Made by a program: the position numbers and the translations under genes. Shown here in pieces: positions 13,479-25,299 of a stretch of DNA of 64,000 nucleotides (position 1 is the stretch's first letter; every line of letters starts with the position of its first letter). Source of the DNA: Ctenosaura bakeri (lineage: Eukaryota; Chordata; Lepidosauria; Squamata; Iguanidae). The notes beneath the pieces are model-generated. The model saw nothing but the letters and a program-made list of their open reading frames with translations, ran no database searches and had not been told where the DNA came from. The stretch spans positions 1 through 64,000 of the forward strand of contig CAOLHI010001300.1 of assembly GCA_948474755.1 (NCBI GenBank). The letters run 5' to 3'.

Positions 13479-14665
13479 TGGTTCTCAAAAAAGAAAAAAA
13501 AAAAAAAACACTTTCATTTAAATTCTGAATTTTAGAATATAGGACAGTGAATCTCCCCAACCAGTCAGTATTATTTTGTATCTGAGCAGGGAAAAGAAAT
13601 AAGGAAGAGGGAATAGAAAGGAAGTATGAATCATTTCCATGTATTTTCCATTAAAATGTCCAACTCTACACTACATTTTTAATGAAAAACTAATCAGTTT
13701 TCTTCAACCAGCTGTAGTATTGGCAATGAATTGTAGACGTGTTTGGACAAGGACTTCCAGGGTGGAGTTGGATGGAGTGTGGAAATATTTGTAAAGGAAA
13801 AATAACCTAGATCAAAAGCTGGCAGCCCTGACAAAAGGCAGATGGTGTAACAAGACACATGAGATAAAAAGGGAGGAATAGTTTTTAAAAGGCTCTGTTG
13901 ATTAAGACAAAATACCAAGAACTAGCTTTGCAGTGCAAAATTACAGACTCTCACATTTTGTGACAACCGTTGTACAGATTTCCAGAATATTTGTATGCTT
14001 AAATTTGATTTAACTTGCACCCAGTTAAAAATATACTGATGGAAACATATTTGTAATTCTGCTAATCAAGATAAAAATAGATCATCTGTTTAACTGCATC
14101 TAATCAAAACATATCTTTCTGCTTTTGCTTGATATCGTATATAAGTAGCCTATTCTTTCCCTGCCAAGATCTATTCAGTTCTGGCAAACTGGAGTGCCAA
14201 ACATAAACCTTTCATCAGAATGTGGCTGCATTTATAATTGCCTGATCCTTTAACACATAGCTCTGCAGAATCCTTGGAACCAAGGCTCTTTGGGAGGAGT
14301 GGTTTGGACATCGCCTACAACCTTTTTGATAGGTAGCTTCCTAAGCCAGTTTCTAAGTTCCTAAGTTCCTAAGCCTTGGCTCCAAAGACTGCACAAAGCC
14401 ATTTAAAAACCAGGTGGCTATAAGTACAACTGTGCTCTAGCAGGAGGTATATACCAGGATGCTGCCTCCTCCTCCTCCTCTTGTGGCAAGCAACTAATGG
14501 GCATCTTCACTACTATCTGTTGCTACTGCAACATTACATTACCACTGCCACAGATGCAGGGATAAAGTCACATAAGGACGGGGGGCGGGCGAATGGGGGC
14601 AGTGCATCCCTAGCGGCAATTTTTTGGGGGTGCCGTGGTTCCTTGCTTACCCTCTCCCATGCACT
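13479..14665. other. AT-rich DNA with an A-rich tract, no gene seen
   Basis: An A-rich tract (about 13487-13508) abuts the SINE. No exon was recognised in the rest. Confidence 0.4.
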
Positions 14666-14839
14666 GTAGCCCCACTTCTGTGTGTTGTAGCCCCACTCCA
14701 CCTGTCATAGCCCTGCCCCATCCATTGTAGCCACGCTATACATTGTAGCCCTGCCCCACACATTGTAGCTCCGCTCCCACCCACCATAGCCACACCCCCA
14801 CATCAAAGCCATGCCCATGTGACATAGCCACGCCTCTGG
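14666..14839. repeat. Minisatellite, roughly 20-bp unit
   Basis: About nine diverged units, each starting with TAGCC/TAGCY and continuing into a C-rich run, spaced 18-27 bases apart. GC-rich against an AT-rich background. No coding periodicity is kept between units. Confidence 0.75.
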
Positions 14840-15195
14840 TCCTCCTCTTATCCCTCCACCCACCCCCTTCCATGCACTCCAAGCTCCTTCACTGCAGAGA
14901 TACCTTGGATCCTTCTTTGTGTGAGTGGCAAGAATATCGAGCCACTTGCAGAACAATCTGCTTCACAAATACTTTGACTCCATAGATAAGGAAACTCATT
15001 TCTTTAATTTTATCTAAACTTTAAAAAGGTTCAACACATCTATTTCTATTTCATTTCTTACCAGGATGCTGATGTCTACCAACCTGAGCCAGACACAAAA
15101 TGGTGGCTCAATGGGGAGCGTGGAAATGTTACGTTATTGAACCACAGCACTCAGAATCCATTTTAATTGGGTGCTTCTGTGATTAGCCTAGAAAC
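14840..15195. other. No gene seen
   Basis: Nothing recognised between the minisatellite and the SINE tail. Confidence 0.4.
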
Positions 15196-15199
15196 TTCT

Positions 15200-15268
15200 G
15201 TGATAGGGTTGCCTCAGGGTCACCAAAAGTCAGAAATGATGTGGAGTCACACAACAGCAACAACAACT
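15200..15268 (+). repeat. SINE 3' tail fragment
   Basis: 'AGGGTCACCAAAAGTCAGAA' and a terminal run of CAA/CAG repeats match the shared 3' half of the tRNA-headed SINEs in this window. The head is missing or too diverged to see. Confidence 0.6.
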
Positions 15269-15269
15269 T

Positions 15270-17825
15270 GTGATTTTTTCCATGCTGTTGCTCCTAGGCA
15301 GAAAAAGATTAGGAATTTCATCATCACAGGAACAGTTACGGTAGAGTAGCCTCAATCATAGGTAATTCCCATCTTTGTATTTACGTGACATCAATATGGT
15401 TGTATGTTTACAGGTTCTTCTTCTGACTGTGCTAAAATTACAACCACCTAATTGTGGTTATTCAGAGCAAAAATGAGTCATATGAGAAACTGGTGTAACA
15501 AAGAAGGCGTATATGTGGGTGGAAGGAAACCACTCATTTCACCGCAAGTTGTGTCTGAACACACATAGCTTTTAGGAAATGGTGATGTGTATGAAGCAGC
15601 ACAATGCAACACTGAAACTAACGTACCTTTGGCAGGTTTCCTGGGCAAGAAGTAATGCAAAGATCCTAAATTTCCCATAATGATCCAACATTCTATATAA
15701 ATGCACAAACAGTTGTAAATGATGATGGCATTCCAGCACAAATGTATGAACAGACCTTTTGGCAAATAAAGCCTGGAAAAGTTAATTTTTTGGAATGCAG
15801 CTCCCAGCATCCTCCTACTAGCAATAGCCATACTCAGTGAAGAAATCTAGGAGTTGCAATCCAAAGAAGTAATTTTTCTAGGCTCTGCTGGCAAACACCG
15901 ATTTTACCCAGTCACTGCAAAGTAGAGTGCTACTCCTCCTGTGCAGTGCTTCATTGTACAATGAGTAGAAATTGAGACCCTTCTGCTTAGATGCTCTTGA
16001 AAACCATAAGCAGAGATACTTATGTGCAAATACTGTGTAAATTCCCAGTATTGTCAATTTCAGTTGTAATCCTATGCACCCTTAACTTGGGAGTAAACCT
16101 CACTGAACATGACCAAATGTGCTACCAAAAAGAACATGCATAGGATTGCATGTAAATGCATTTTTGTTATTGATACATATTGATTCTTATTTCTAATGCA
16201 GGCTTGTGGTCATTAGAATGAAATCACACTGTTTTATAACATTTCTACCTGATCTCCTATGAAAAAGGGTGGAGCATAAATCAAATTGGTAACAACGATG
16301 GCAGTAATGGGAATTATTCTAGTAGTATTAAAGTATAGAGAACTGGCATGTTACACCTTCTCCAAAATAGATACAATTTTATTCTTTGGGTTTTTTTTAA
16401 GTACCTAAAAACACATTACCAAGAAAATTGCACTGTCACAAACCATTGCGCGTTCTTTAGCTTTTTGCTGCTTGTAACTTTGTGCTTGCTAACTTCAGAA
16501 TGCTCTTAATTTAATGATTTAAATAACATCTAAATAACACTTCTGGATAAAAGCGTAAACACCATGGTATTAGCATGTTTGAAAGTTTGGTGCTTGTAAA
16601 TCTTGTTGCAATACTGCATAAAAACAAACAGAGGGTTGCTGAGTACAATAACTACAAGACTAAACAAAAAAGACTTTAAAACACAGCTGGAAGACTTCTC
16701 GTCCCTTTTCCATCCAACCCCCAGCTTTTCTTCTTTTATCTCTGATCAGTGATGGAAGGTAAGAAGCTACTTGAAGCTTGAAAATTTGTTCCAAGGAATT
16801 GGATTCTCTTCTGCAGGCTGCAAAGCTGTTGCACTGGGACTTATTCCTGAGTAGGCATGCATAGATTTCCAGAAAAGAATGAGGATCCTGTGAGCTACAT
16901 TGGACCAGGGGTGGTGGTATGGCTTTCTGCTGCACCCCTCCAAAAATACATGCCCGAATGTTATGTTTTTCCATTCACCAATCTCTGTGCGGCACAGGAA
17001 AATGCTTGATTGCAATTGGAGCTGATGAAGATAACATCTTGTGGCAGCTGTAGGACTCAGGATGGGCAAATCTGTCCCTTTTGGGCCCATGCCACTTTTG
17101 CGATATTTATAAACATAGTTTTGTCCCATTATTTCCATCTTAAACTGTGATTTTATACACAAACAAATGTATTCAGGCACCTACATATATATATACTGCC
17201 AAAATTCATTTATTTATGTGCTTATTTTTCTCTCACAATGTTTACATACAGAGCATTTCTATACCTAATTACTTACAAGTGAATTCAGTGGCTCTTCCTC
17301 TCAGCAAGTGGTCGTAAGAATACAACTTTAAATGTTCTTTTTAGTAAGTTTAAAGTGCTGAGAACTGACTCAAAACATTTGGGGAAATACAGATATTTGA
17401 ATGAGAATTCACCCAAGATTGACTTCATTGAACATCCCTAATCAGCCAGAATGTAGGGGAAATGGCTGCCAACAATAGGTTATAGCACCAATTGGGTTCC
17501 TACACTTCCATCTGTATGGATTGGGCTTGCGCCTTTACATACACATGTGCACAGCCACTTTCCCTTGCCATCTGGTAGCTTAGTTCCTGAATAATTTTTC
17601 TGAGTTGTCACATGTGGGTTAGGATCAAACTGCTATACATGCTGCATTCAGTCAGGGTGGGCCCTGCCATTAGGGAAAGAGGAAGGCAATTGTCAGTGGC
17701 TGGTTGATATGTGATATCATGAGTTACTCCACTAGAGAAACCCTATCCCGGGGTCTACAATTTTGATGTTAAAATATGATTCAATGTGCCTGAGAGGTCA
17801 CCGGATGGGCACATAGGCAGCAATG
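15270..17825. other. AT-rich DNA, no gene seen
   Basis: No exon was recognised. A piece near 16260-16300 recalls an L2 3' end. The minus-strand frames at 15478-15831 and 16660-17180 have no family features. Confidence 0.4.
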
Positions 17826-17829
17826 GTCA

Positions 17830-18606
17830 AAAGACTGACAACAGGGTCAAACCAATAAAATTCCAGTCACGTAGCCCCAGGAGACCTCAAGATGTGTAAA
17901 CCCACAATAAACAGCTCCAGAAAGCCAACTTGAGGGGATTAGCGTGTCTGCCCTAAGTTGAGCAAATATTCCATCAGGCGAGGACCATTTACATGAAGTC
18001 ACACCACAAAACACAGCTGAAGATCCTGAGACTTTGGCAACACCTTGCAATCTCATCACACAAAGGAAATTACCATGGTGGAGCTTCGTTATCACTCCAA
18101 CACCCATTGTTCTCCCTGGGAAAGGATTAGTCCTCCAGGTACTTTTCCCCCTACAAATAGTCCCTATTTTTGAGTGGTTCTTTGGATCACTCCCAGTCAT
18201 CCCAGCAGACCATTTCTCTGTCTGTTGAGTGATCCCCTCAATCCTTTCCGTGCTGAGCCCGACTTCTCCACTGTTTTTCCCGGACCAGGACAAAGGTGCA
18301 ATATCACCCCAGCTACATCCCTTCAATTCACCTATCCAGTTTCCTCTCTTTTGCTTCTTAATAGGTCTTGAGTGAGTGTGTGAGTGATTGCGTTGGTGTG
18401 TGAGGCTTTCATTCAATAAAATCATTCATTGCACACTTTTGTTTGGTTCTTAGCTTGGCCTGAGCCCGTAAACACTGGGTAAAAAGACCCCACTAGGTTA
18501 CCCTGCCTCTCGAAGTGCTATTGCTTGTGCTCTGGCTAGTTTCTATTCCCCATCACATGGAGCACATTGAGGTGTCCCACAAGGGACCCCAGAAATCAGG
18601 GTAACA
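17830..18606 (+). mobile_element. Solo LTR of an endogenous retrovirus (copy B)
   Basis: Homologue of the LTR at 2290-3215. It has the same order of landmarks: a 'GCTGAGC' block, a 'GGACCAGGAC' to 'ATATCACCCC' block, AATAAA at 18415-18420, 'CCTGCCTCTCG', and the same terminal 'AGAAATCAGGGTAACA'. A CCAAT-like box lies near 17850. The TATA box of copy A is degraded here. The left edge is uncertain; the right edge is fixed by alignment with copy A. No internal retroviral genes flank it. Confidence 0.6.
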
Positions 18607-18774
18607 CATGGAAGCATAGCAAAAATGGTTATTTATTCATTCATTTTGTTACTGTATTTATTTCATAATGCCAGAAATAAGAAGCTTGGTTTATAAAACA
18701 TTTTCCTTCAGATTTATGTTTAGCCCAGCACTGAATTTAATACGTGTGTGCACATGTCTTTAAGTCACTTCTCA

Positions 18775-18948
18775 ACTTATTGTTTCTCCATGAATTTTAT
18801 ATAGCTTTCTTTGGTGTGGAATCACTCAGAGGCAGTTTGGCAATGCTATCCTCTAAAACAGCCTACAGCACCTGGTATTCCTTAACAATCACTCCATCCA
18901 AATGCTGACCCTGCTTAGTTTCCAAGCTCAGATAGAATCTCATGCCTT
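18775..18948 (-). repeat. 5S rRNA-derived SINE, reverse orientation
   Basis: On the minus strand the 5S internal-promoter region is clear. On the plus strand it reads 'GCCTACAGCACCTGGTATTC', 'ACTCCATCCAAATGCTGACC' and 'CTGCTTAGTTTCCAAGCTCA'. The SINE body precedes it on the plus strand (about 18800-18860). Several indels within the 5S part exclude a functional 5S gene. Confidence 0.78.
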
Positions 18949-18949
18949 A

Positions 18950-20140
18950 CAAATCATGCATCTATGTATGGATTTTTTTCTTTATTAATAAGTAAGCAGA
19001 TGGAGGAGCCTTGGCTGGGACTGAAAAGTAGAGAGATGAGTTCAGTCCCTGTTTTTCTCTCACTACTTTTCAAACCTCCCCAACACCACTACCTCCCCCT
19101 CCCCCCGCCCAGTAATTAACAAAAGTAACTTTGGTTCATGCCTGTACAATGGAAAGGAAAAAATTAAACTGCCACTCCACCCCATGTGCTATGGTCATGA
19201 TCTGAATTAAGAAAAGCCCAGTGCATATCAAGTGTAAACAGGGTTAGGATAGGGGTTGTAGATATTCACAAGAAGAACAGTATCTCTAGTATAAGTGTGT
19301 TCCTCCATGGTTTTTATATGGACTTTGGTATGAATACTCCAATATGGACAAGATTTTAACTTGGGATGTACAGATTGTCACAGCGAAAGCCATATTATGA
19401 CCAGACTTGTTCTGTCAGTAAACAAGTATGTGTGGGAGGGTGTCATCAAAATCACTTTTGGCTAATTAATGATGCAACACAGAATCTGCTATTTGTGGAT
19501 AACATCCCTGTGACAATCCAGTGGCTCTTGTCCAATGTCTTCTTCATGTTGACTTAATTATAATGTACTCATTATTTATAATGTTAACAAGAGATGTCAG
19601 TGGAGAGCTGTGGTGCAGTGATTAAGGGCATAAGATGTCCAAAGTTCAGATCTCACCTCAGGGCTATGCAGGCTTACGTCACGAAGCACCCAGCATGCAT
19701 CAATTATGTAATGTTATGTACTGAATGCTCTTGTAAAACAAAACAGAAACTAACAAGGATGTTTTTTACAATACATGTAATTGGTCAGCTTTTGTCTAAT
19801 TGAGGATGCAACAAAGATTTTGCTCTATGAAGGAGCCTCCTCAGAACTATGTAATGTTTTTTGCTCCACCTCTCCTTCATGTTTTTTGTTCCACATCTCC
19901 GTTTCACAATATGCTCTTCATAATCTGAATTACAAATGCCAGTTAAAAACTGATGTGGTGGAGAGATTAATAATGTAAAGATGTGAACAGGAAAGGCTGG
20001 GGTCTTCATCTCACCACAAAGGAATACAGAGTTTTTTACCCTATGTTACCTCAAAATCTGAGTGACTCAGGGACCCACCCACAATGCCAGTATCTTCATG
20101 CAAATGTGAGGAATTATTAGGTCAAATTAGGAGGCCTATA
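18950..20140. other. No gene seen; possible SINE head
   Basis: A tRNA-like stretch near 19600-19670 ('GTGGTGCAGTGATTAAGGGC') may be a SINE head. The rest is unrecognised. Confidence 0.35.
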
Positions 20141-21060
20141 AGAGGGTGGTAACCCAACAAGATCTTTTACTTTAATGTTTACCAGTACTTCTGCAGGGAA
20201 GAACCAACAAGAGATCCAGAGTAAGCTAAATTATATTTTACTGGGAGAATTAATCATATGCAGAAGATCCAAACAGTCACACACTCACCCAAGGCTAACT
20301 GAAGGAAAAGGGAGGAAACTTTTAGATAACGAGACTTCAGGGCATAGTGGGTGATATTTACCAATGTAAAAGAGCAGCGATGAAGCAGCAATGTGGCTTA
20401 GACCTGTGTCTAATGACAGTACACAATCGAAAATCAGAGTAGCAGAGTGGTGACCAGCAAGTGGTGTACTGCGAGCTAACTGGCCAAAACTAGGGGTTTA
20501 TATATCTGATTTCTGCCTGGAGGGCAAGGGTATGAATGGCTCTCTGGCCAAGTAAACAATGGATTTTGGAGAGTGGACAATGAGGTCTAGAAGGGGCTAA
20601 TGGTCTTAGCATTAGGTGACAAAGAGCTAATGGTCACCCTGATAGCTTGGTGCTTGACAGACAGGTTTTGAGACAAAGGAAAGGTTTGTTTGGTCAAAGA
20701 AAATGATGTTAAGAAAATCAGCAGTCTGGTGGGAATCTCCCAGTTGCTATTGTCCAAAAAGGCAGAGTTCTTAAGGCTAACTGCGAGCCTATTATTTTTG
20801 GAGTTTCTGGTGATTTCCTGACTATGACCTGGCTATGCCTAGAGATGTTTTCTAACCTAATTCACAGTGCACCTATCCAGTCCATCTTTTCCTCTTGTCC
20901 AGATTGGTTATACAGCCATAGCAGGGCACATTTTATGTCAAAACCAATTAATGTATCTTACCAATTATATCATATTTTGCCAATGAAACCATAACAAGGT
21001 ATGGGGTTGTATGGCCTGGTAACACCTAAAACACCAAATGTGCATTTAATGTGTTTGCAT
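20141..21060. other. Unresolved block, possibly an LTR on the minus strand
   Basis: The complement of 20495-20505 gives a TATATAAA-like box, and a weak AGTAAA-type signal lies about 260 bases further along on the minus strand. This spacing would fit an LTR, but I see no terminal motif or target duplication. No coding exon was recognised. Confidence 0.25.
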
Positions 21061-21064
21061 TAAA

Positions 21065-21295
21065 TAGAGTCACTGTGGCATAGTGGTTGGAGCGCTGGAT
21101 TAGGGTGCTAGGAGAACATCTGCCTATGGAACACCCTCTCCGCCTGTGGAAATCCACCTGGTGACCTTAGGCAAGTCACACTCTCTCAGCTTCAGAGGAA
21201 GGCAACACAAACCTACTCTGAATAAATCCTGTAAAAAAATCCCTATAATAGGGTTGGCGTAAGGCAGAGTCAACTTGAAGGCACATAGCAACTTG
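21065..21295 (+). repeat. tRNA-derived SINE
   Basis: Head 'GGCATAGTGGTTGGAGCGCT' has an A-box shape. Downstream are 'GTGACCTTAGGCAAGTCACA', 'AACACAAACCTACTCTG', and the tail 'CAACTTGAAGGCACATAGCA'. The tail is shared with the 5S-headed SINE at 1500. Confidence 0.75.
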
Positions 21296-21744
21296 CATTA
21301 AGTGCAGTTACATAACACAGAAAATATCTAGGATACCTTTCACAGTACATCTAATTGCTCACCTTGTTAGCTGTCTGCCATCTAGAGCCTAATAGAATGC
21401 ATAGCTATGCGTATTATGTGCTTCCAAACATAGGCAAATCAACATTCTTCCTACACAAAGCAAAAGAGGCAGGTCAACATAAGTGATTCCATTCCAACTC
21501 CCAACTAAATATAAAGCCATTAGATTTGTATCAACAAAGCTGAGTCACAGTGATGGATCAAAAATGTTTGGAATTATACTTGAATGAGGGTGAAGCATTC
21601 ATGTCCTTCATCTACCTGACTCTGCTTAATATGTGACCAGAGCTTGTTGAAAGGTAGTTTGTTTGAGGCACTAAATGATCATCTGTTGTTTTGCACATGT
21701 GAAAAGTATGTGCAATCATATCAGGATTTGCTCCAAGCACAGGA

Positions 21745-21850
21745 GTGGGCAAAACAGAACCCTCCAAATGTTGTTGGATTACAACTCCCATCAGCCCTAG
21801 CCAGTATGGTTGAGGATGTTACAGTCCAACACATCATTCATTCCCTACCA
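21745..21850. repeat. Short foldback repeat (ACTACAACTCCCATCA family)
   Basis: 'GTTGTTGGATTACAACTCCC' to the left and a diverged inverted partner to the right ('ACAGTCCAACACATC'). Related copies lie at 25945, 31825, 33567, 47860 and 54548. Probably a non-autonomous DNA element common in reptile genomes. Confidence 0.5.
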
Positions 21851-22369
21851 CGAGGCACAGAAAATAAAGAGAGCTGATTTAAAGAGGCTAAGGAAAGATT
21901 GTCCTGTCTCCGTTATCCTGGCAATACATTTTGAATATGCAACTAAGCTGATTGGTTGCTGAACTGGAATTTTCACTTAGAATCCTTCTGGTAACCATAC
22001 CTGTTTTAAGTACCCTAATGATAGCAGCTGCACTTTTTGCAAAGGTTGCATCCTGAGTATGGTTGTAAGGTGAAGTTCCATTGGCAATACCATTGCGAAT
22101 GTGATTGAGTTTTTCAAGGCATCGCGTACTCTTTGACAGGCAGCCTACCAACAATTATACAATGAGAGCATGCATTAGCATTATGCAAGCTGCATGATTG
22201 ATTAGATGGTGGTGTGATTCTGTATATATGTAGTTAAGAGCAGTGGTTCTTAACTTTCTTTACCAGGGATTCCCTGTAAATAAAATTTGTTGCTGGAGAC
22301 CCCAAGACTTAACTCAAGATTTAAATATTTAAATTAAGATTTAAATATCGAAATATTTCAATATTCAAA

Positions 22370-22399
<30 letters not shown>
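22370..22399. repeat. Simple repeat (TTTA)n
   Basis: About seven TTTA units. Confidence 0.9.
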
Positions 22400-22400
<1 letters not shown>

Positions 22401-22424
22401 GTCTTTTGGAAACAAGGATTCACA

Positions 22425-22702
22425 TGCGTTCGCTTAGACACTGGGTGATCTTGGAAACTACGTGTTCAGCAATCAGGTGGTATTACAGCATTAAGCCTAT
22501 TGAGATCCAGAATATTGATTTGGAGATTCCTGCTAGTTTTTTGCTACTGGGTGACCTTGAGCAAATCACATCCACTCAGCCTCAGAAGAAGGCTAAGGCA
22601 AACCCCTCTGAACAAATCTTGCCCAAAAAGAGCCCCCCTGTGATAGGTTCACCTCAGGGTTGTCATAACTCAGAAGTGACTTGAAGGTGCACAACAACAA
22701 AG
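22425..22702 (+). repeat. tRNA-type SINE (head diverged)
   Basis: The second half is clear: 'GGGTGACCTTGAGCAAATCA', then 'GGGTTGTCATAACTCAGAAG' and 'GACTTGAAGGTGCACAACAA'. The first 100 bases are too diverged to assign with confidence. Confidence 0.6.
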
Positions 22703-22724
22703 TGGCGGTGATAAGGAAGGTGCT

Positions 22725-22905
22725 TTCTTGGCCATCGTGTCTCTCCTTTGAAAACTGACTTATGATGACCTAAGGCAAACCTATCATTTTTTTAAAAAAT
22801 TTATTTTATTTAATTTATTTATTTTGGCAAGATTTGTTGCCTTTACCTTTCTCTAAGACTGAGAGAATGTGACTTGTCTAAGGTCACGCAGTCGCCCTTT
22901 TGTGA
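22725..22905 (-). repeat. SINE fragment, reverse orientation, with T/A-rich insertion
   Basis: Complement of the usual SINE body: 'GACTTATGATGACCTAAGGC', then a T/A-rich expansion at about 22788-22825, then 'GGCAAGATTTGTT' and 'TCTAAGGTCACGCAG'. Confidence 0.55.
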
Positions 22906-22928
22906 GGGACATGGCTGCAGGGAGTGTC

Positions 22929-22937
22929 TGCAGCAGC
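22929..22937. repeat. Target-site duplication (left), TGCAGCAGC
   Basis: The same nine bases occur at 25291-25299, directly after the 3' tail repeats of the LINE. The duplicated target lies within the hAT-like remnant. Confidence 0.7.
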
Positions 22938-23222
22938 TCCCTCACATTTCTATGATCTTCGTAAAAAATATAAAAGATTAATTAGTGAGAAAAAAAGGAT
23001 ATATTACAGAGAACAGTGGAAGGAACTAAGCCTAGCACTCCTGGAAAAGAATCCATCGAAATTCTGGGATACAATTGCAAAGCTCGAAAAAAGGTCATCT
23101 CCAATTTTAGAAGGAACTATTTCTAAAAACAACTGGGAAAGCTATTTTGGAAAGCTATTTAATGATCCAGACCACCTTAAGATTATTCCCCAGGCTATAC
23201 TGGACCTAGATGGGAACATAGC

Positions 23223-24203
23223 TGGGAAAATATTTCTATAGATAGGGCTAATTCATTAATACTAAGACTAAAGAAAGGTAAAGCACCTGGTGAAGATGGC
23301 CTTCCATCAGACTTTTATATTGCATTTTCAGACTGGTGGGCTCCAATTTTTGCTTCATTATTTTCTTTAATTAATAATGCAGGAGTTACACCACCTAATT
23401 GGTCATCTGCTGTTGTAGTTCCAATCTATAAAAAGGGTCCTCGAAATGATCCAGGAAATTATAGGCCCATTAGTCTCTTGGATGTTTCTGGGAAAATTTA
23501 TGCCAGGTCTCTTCTAGATACATTGGACGATTGGGTGGAAGAGCATGCATTGCTGACCCCAGAACAGGCTGGCTTCCGTTCAGGCAGGTCAACTTTGGAT
23601 AATTGTTTTATGTTGAAATATGTTATTGATAAATATCTGGCAGGAACTGTAAAGCATATTTTTGTAGCATTCATTGATTTGAAGGCTGCTTTCAACTCTA
23701 TTTCATGGGAACGTCTTTGGGTTAAATTACAACCTATGGATATTGATAAGAATCTTCTAAAATGTATAATATCCCTTTATTCAAATACATCCTTGAAAGT
23801 CAGAGTTGATGGTACACACCTATCAGACTCGATACCTGTCTCTAAAGGTGTAAGACAAGGGTGTCTGCTTGCTCCCCTTCTTTTCAACTTATTTATAAAC
23901 GATGCAGTTGAGTTCTTAAAAGGTGACCAATTTTTCCCAGTTAAAATTGGAAATCGGAAATATTCAATCCTATTGTATGCAGATGATGCTATCCTGATAT
24001 CCTATACTCAAGTAGGCCTGCATAGATTGTTGAACCAGTTTAGTTTATACTGTAAGAATGAACAACTTTCCATCAACTACCAAAAAACAAAAGTGATGGT
24101 ATTCGGCAAATCCAAAAAAATTTATAACTGGCTACTTGACGGGAATAAATTGGAACAAGTCCCCTCCTTTAAATATCTGTGTGGTGTTTCACTGGACTGG
24201 TAA
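23223..24203 (+). pseudogene. LINE reverse transcriptase fragment
   Basis: Open frame covering the RT domain. In order: 'GKAPGEDGLPSDFY' (about 23277), 'NYRPISLLDVSGKIYA' (about 23457), 'QAGFRSGRSTLDN', 'FIDLKAAFNSISWERL' with the first catalytic Asp, 'GVRQGCLLAPLLFNLFIND', and YADD at 23976-23987 with both catalytic Asp residues present. A stop follows 'FKYLCGVSLDW', where the related reading continues in another frame. The core catalytic residues are intact but the protein as a whole is broken. The frame has no true ATG start, as expected for a 5'-truncated copy. Confidence 0.85.
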
Positions 24204-25156
24204 TTGGTCTTCACAGGTTCAATCAAGTACCCTGTTAGCTGAAAGAACATTAAATGGATTATTAAGATTCTATCGCACAAGAGGGGGCAATATGATTCAA
24301 CCCACTTTAGAACTCTATAGGCTCAGAGTCCTGCCTAAACTGCTGTTTGGAGCACCACTGTGGGCTCTGGCCAATTTAGATATATTAGAGAGAGCACAAA
24401 ATAAATTTCTGCGCAGACTTGTGGCAGTTCCCACTTCCACAAAATTAGCATTGCTCCGTGCAGAGTTAGGTATAATACCAATTAAAACAGAGGCTCTTAG
24501 ATTAGCCCTCCTTTTCTGGTTAAAAATTATTTTTAAGCGGGTATCTGAGCTCCTTTTGATGTCCTTTGAAGAGCCTGGTCCAAATTCATGGATGCATAAA
24601 ATGCAATTGGTTGTCATGAATTTGGGGTTTCTGTTCCTTTTTCCTGACTCAAGGGTATGATAAAGCAAAATTACTTATACTCCTAAGACTCAAGGATATA
24701 GCAATGCAATCCCAGATGACTGAGATTAAGTCCTGCCAATCTAATACATTTTTTGTTTCTTACATTCCACTGTACTCACCCCTTCCTCATTATCTGGTTG
24801 ATCTTCCAACTTTTAAAATGAAGTTAGCCTTTCTGCATGCTAGATTGAATGTTCTCCCACTGGCAATTCGGATGGGCAGGTACAAAAATGTTCCTATGAA
24901 GGACGGAGTATGTGCTTGCAACTCTGTTTCAATAGAAGATTTAATTCATGTTCTACTTGAGTGCCCTATTTATAATGATCTTAGGAGCAAGTATATTTTT
25001 CCTTTATTGAAGTCTTTTAAGGGAAATTCTTCCTTCGCGAAAGTTTGTTTTCTGCTATCTGATACTGTGAAATATGTGTCTTTCAGAACATCTAAATTTC
25101 TTGTTAGGGCCTTACAATTACATGCTATAAAGAACAAGGAGGAGTATGGAAAGTGA
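24204..25156 (+). pseudogene. LINE post-RT and C-terminal zinc region
   Basis: Continuation of the LINE protein in shifted frames. The first part (to 24660) has 'FYRTRGG', 'PKLLFGAPLWAL' and 'AQNKFLRRLVAVP', typical of post-RT thumb and linker. The second part (24704-25156) has 'KLAFLHARLNVLPLAIRMGR' and then a Cys-X-Cys ... His-X4-Cys zinc motif ('CACN' to 'HVLLEC'). At least one frame change separates the two parts. Confidence 0.75.
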
Positions 25157-25290
25157 TTCATTTATTGTTGATTATGTATTACATGTAAATTGGCTGGATT
25201 ATCCTTTCTCATTTTATCTTATTTTATTTTTTCATTTTTGTGCAATGGCTGGCTGCTAAAATGCAATAAACTTGAACTTGAACTTGAACT

Positions 25291-25299
25291 TGCAGCAGC
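25291..25299. repeat. Target-site duplication (right), TGCAGCAGC
   Basis: Pairs with 22929-22937. Confidence 0.7.

Larger units (their letters stand above)
22938..25290 (+). mobile_element. 5'-truncated LINE, Vingi/Ingi-like, with target duplication
   Basis: A 2.35-kb non-LTR retrotransposon lacking its endonuclease: it begins between endonuclease and RT ('FYDLRKKYKR') and runs through RT and a C-terminal zinc motif. It ends in a tail of three to four CTTGAA units (25271-25290). The 9-bp flanking duplication shows one retrotransposition event with 5' truncation. The coding frame is broken at least near 23230, near 24190 and between 24660 and 24700. The family call rests on remembered wording of RT and tail motifs; the Jockey/I group in general is the safe statement. 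Confidence 0.75.

Noticed and set aside
17847..18425. 192-codon open frame on the minus strand
   Set aside because: It runs antisense through LTR copy B, has no family motif and no conserved composition; open by chance.
20141..21060. Full LTR or provirus on the minus strand
   Set aside because: Only a TATA-like box and a weak poly(A)-like signal; no terminal motif or duplication, so kept as an unresolved block.
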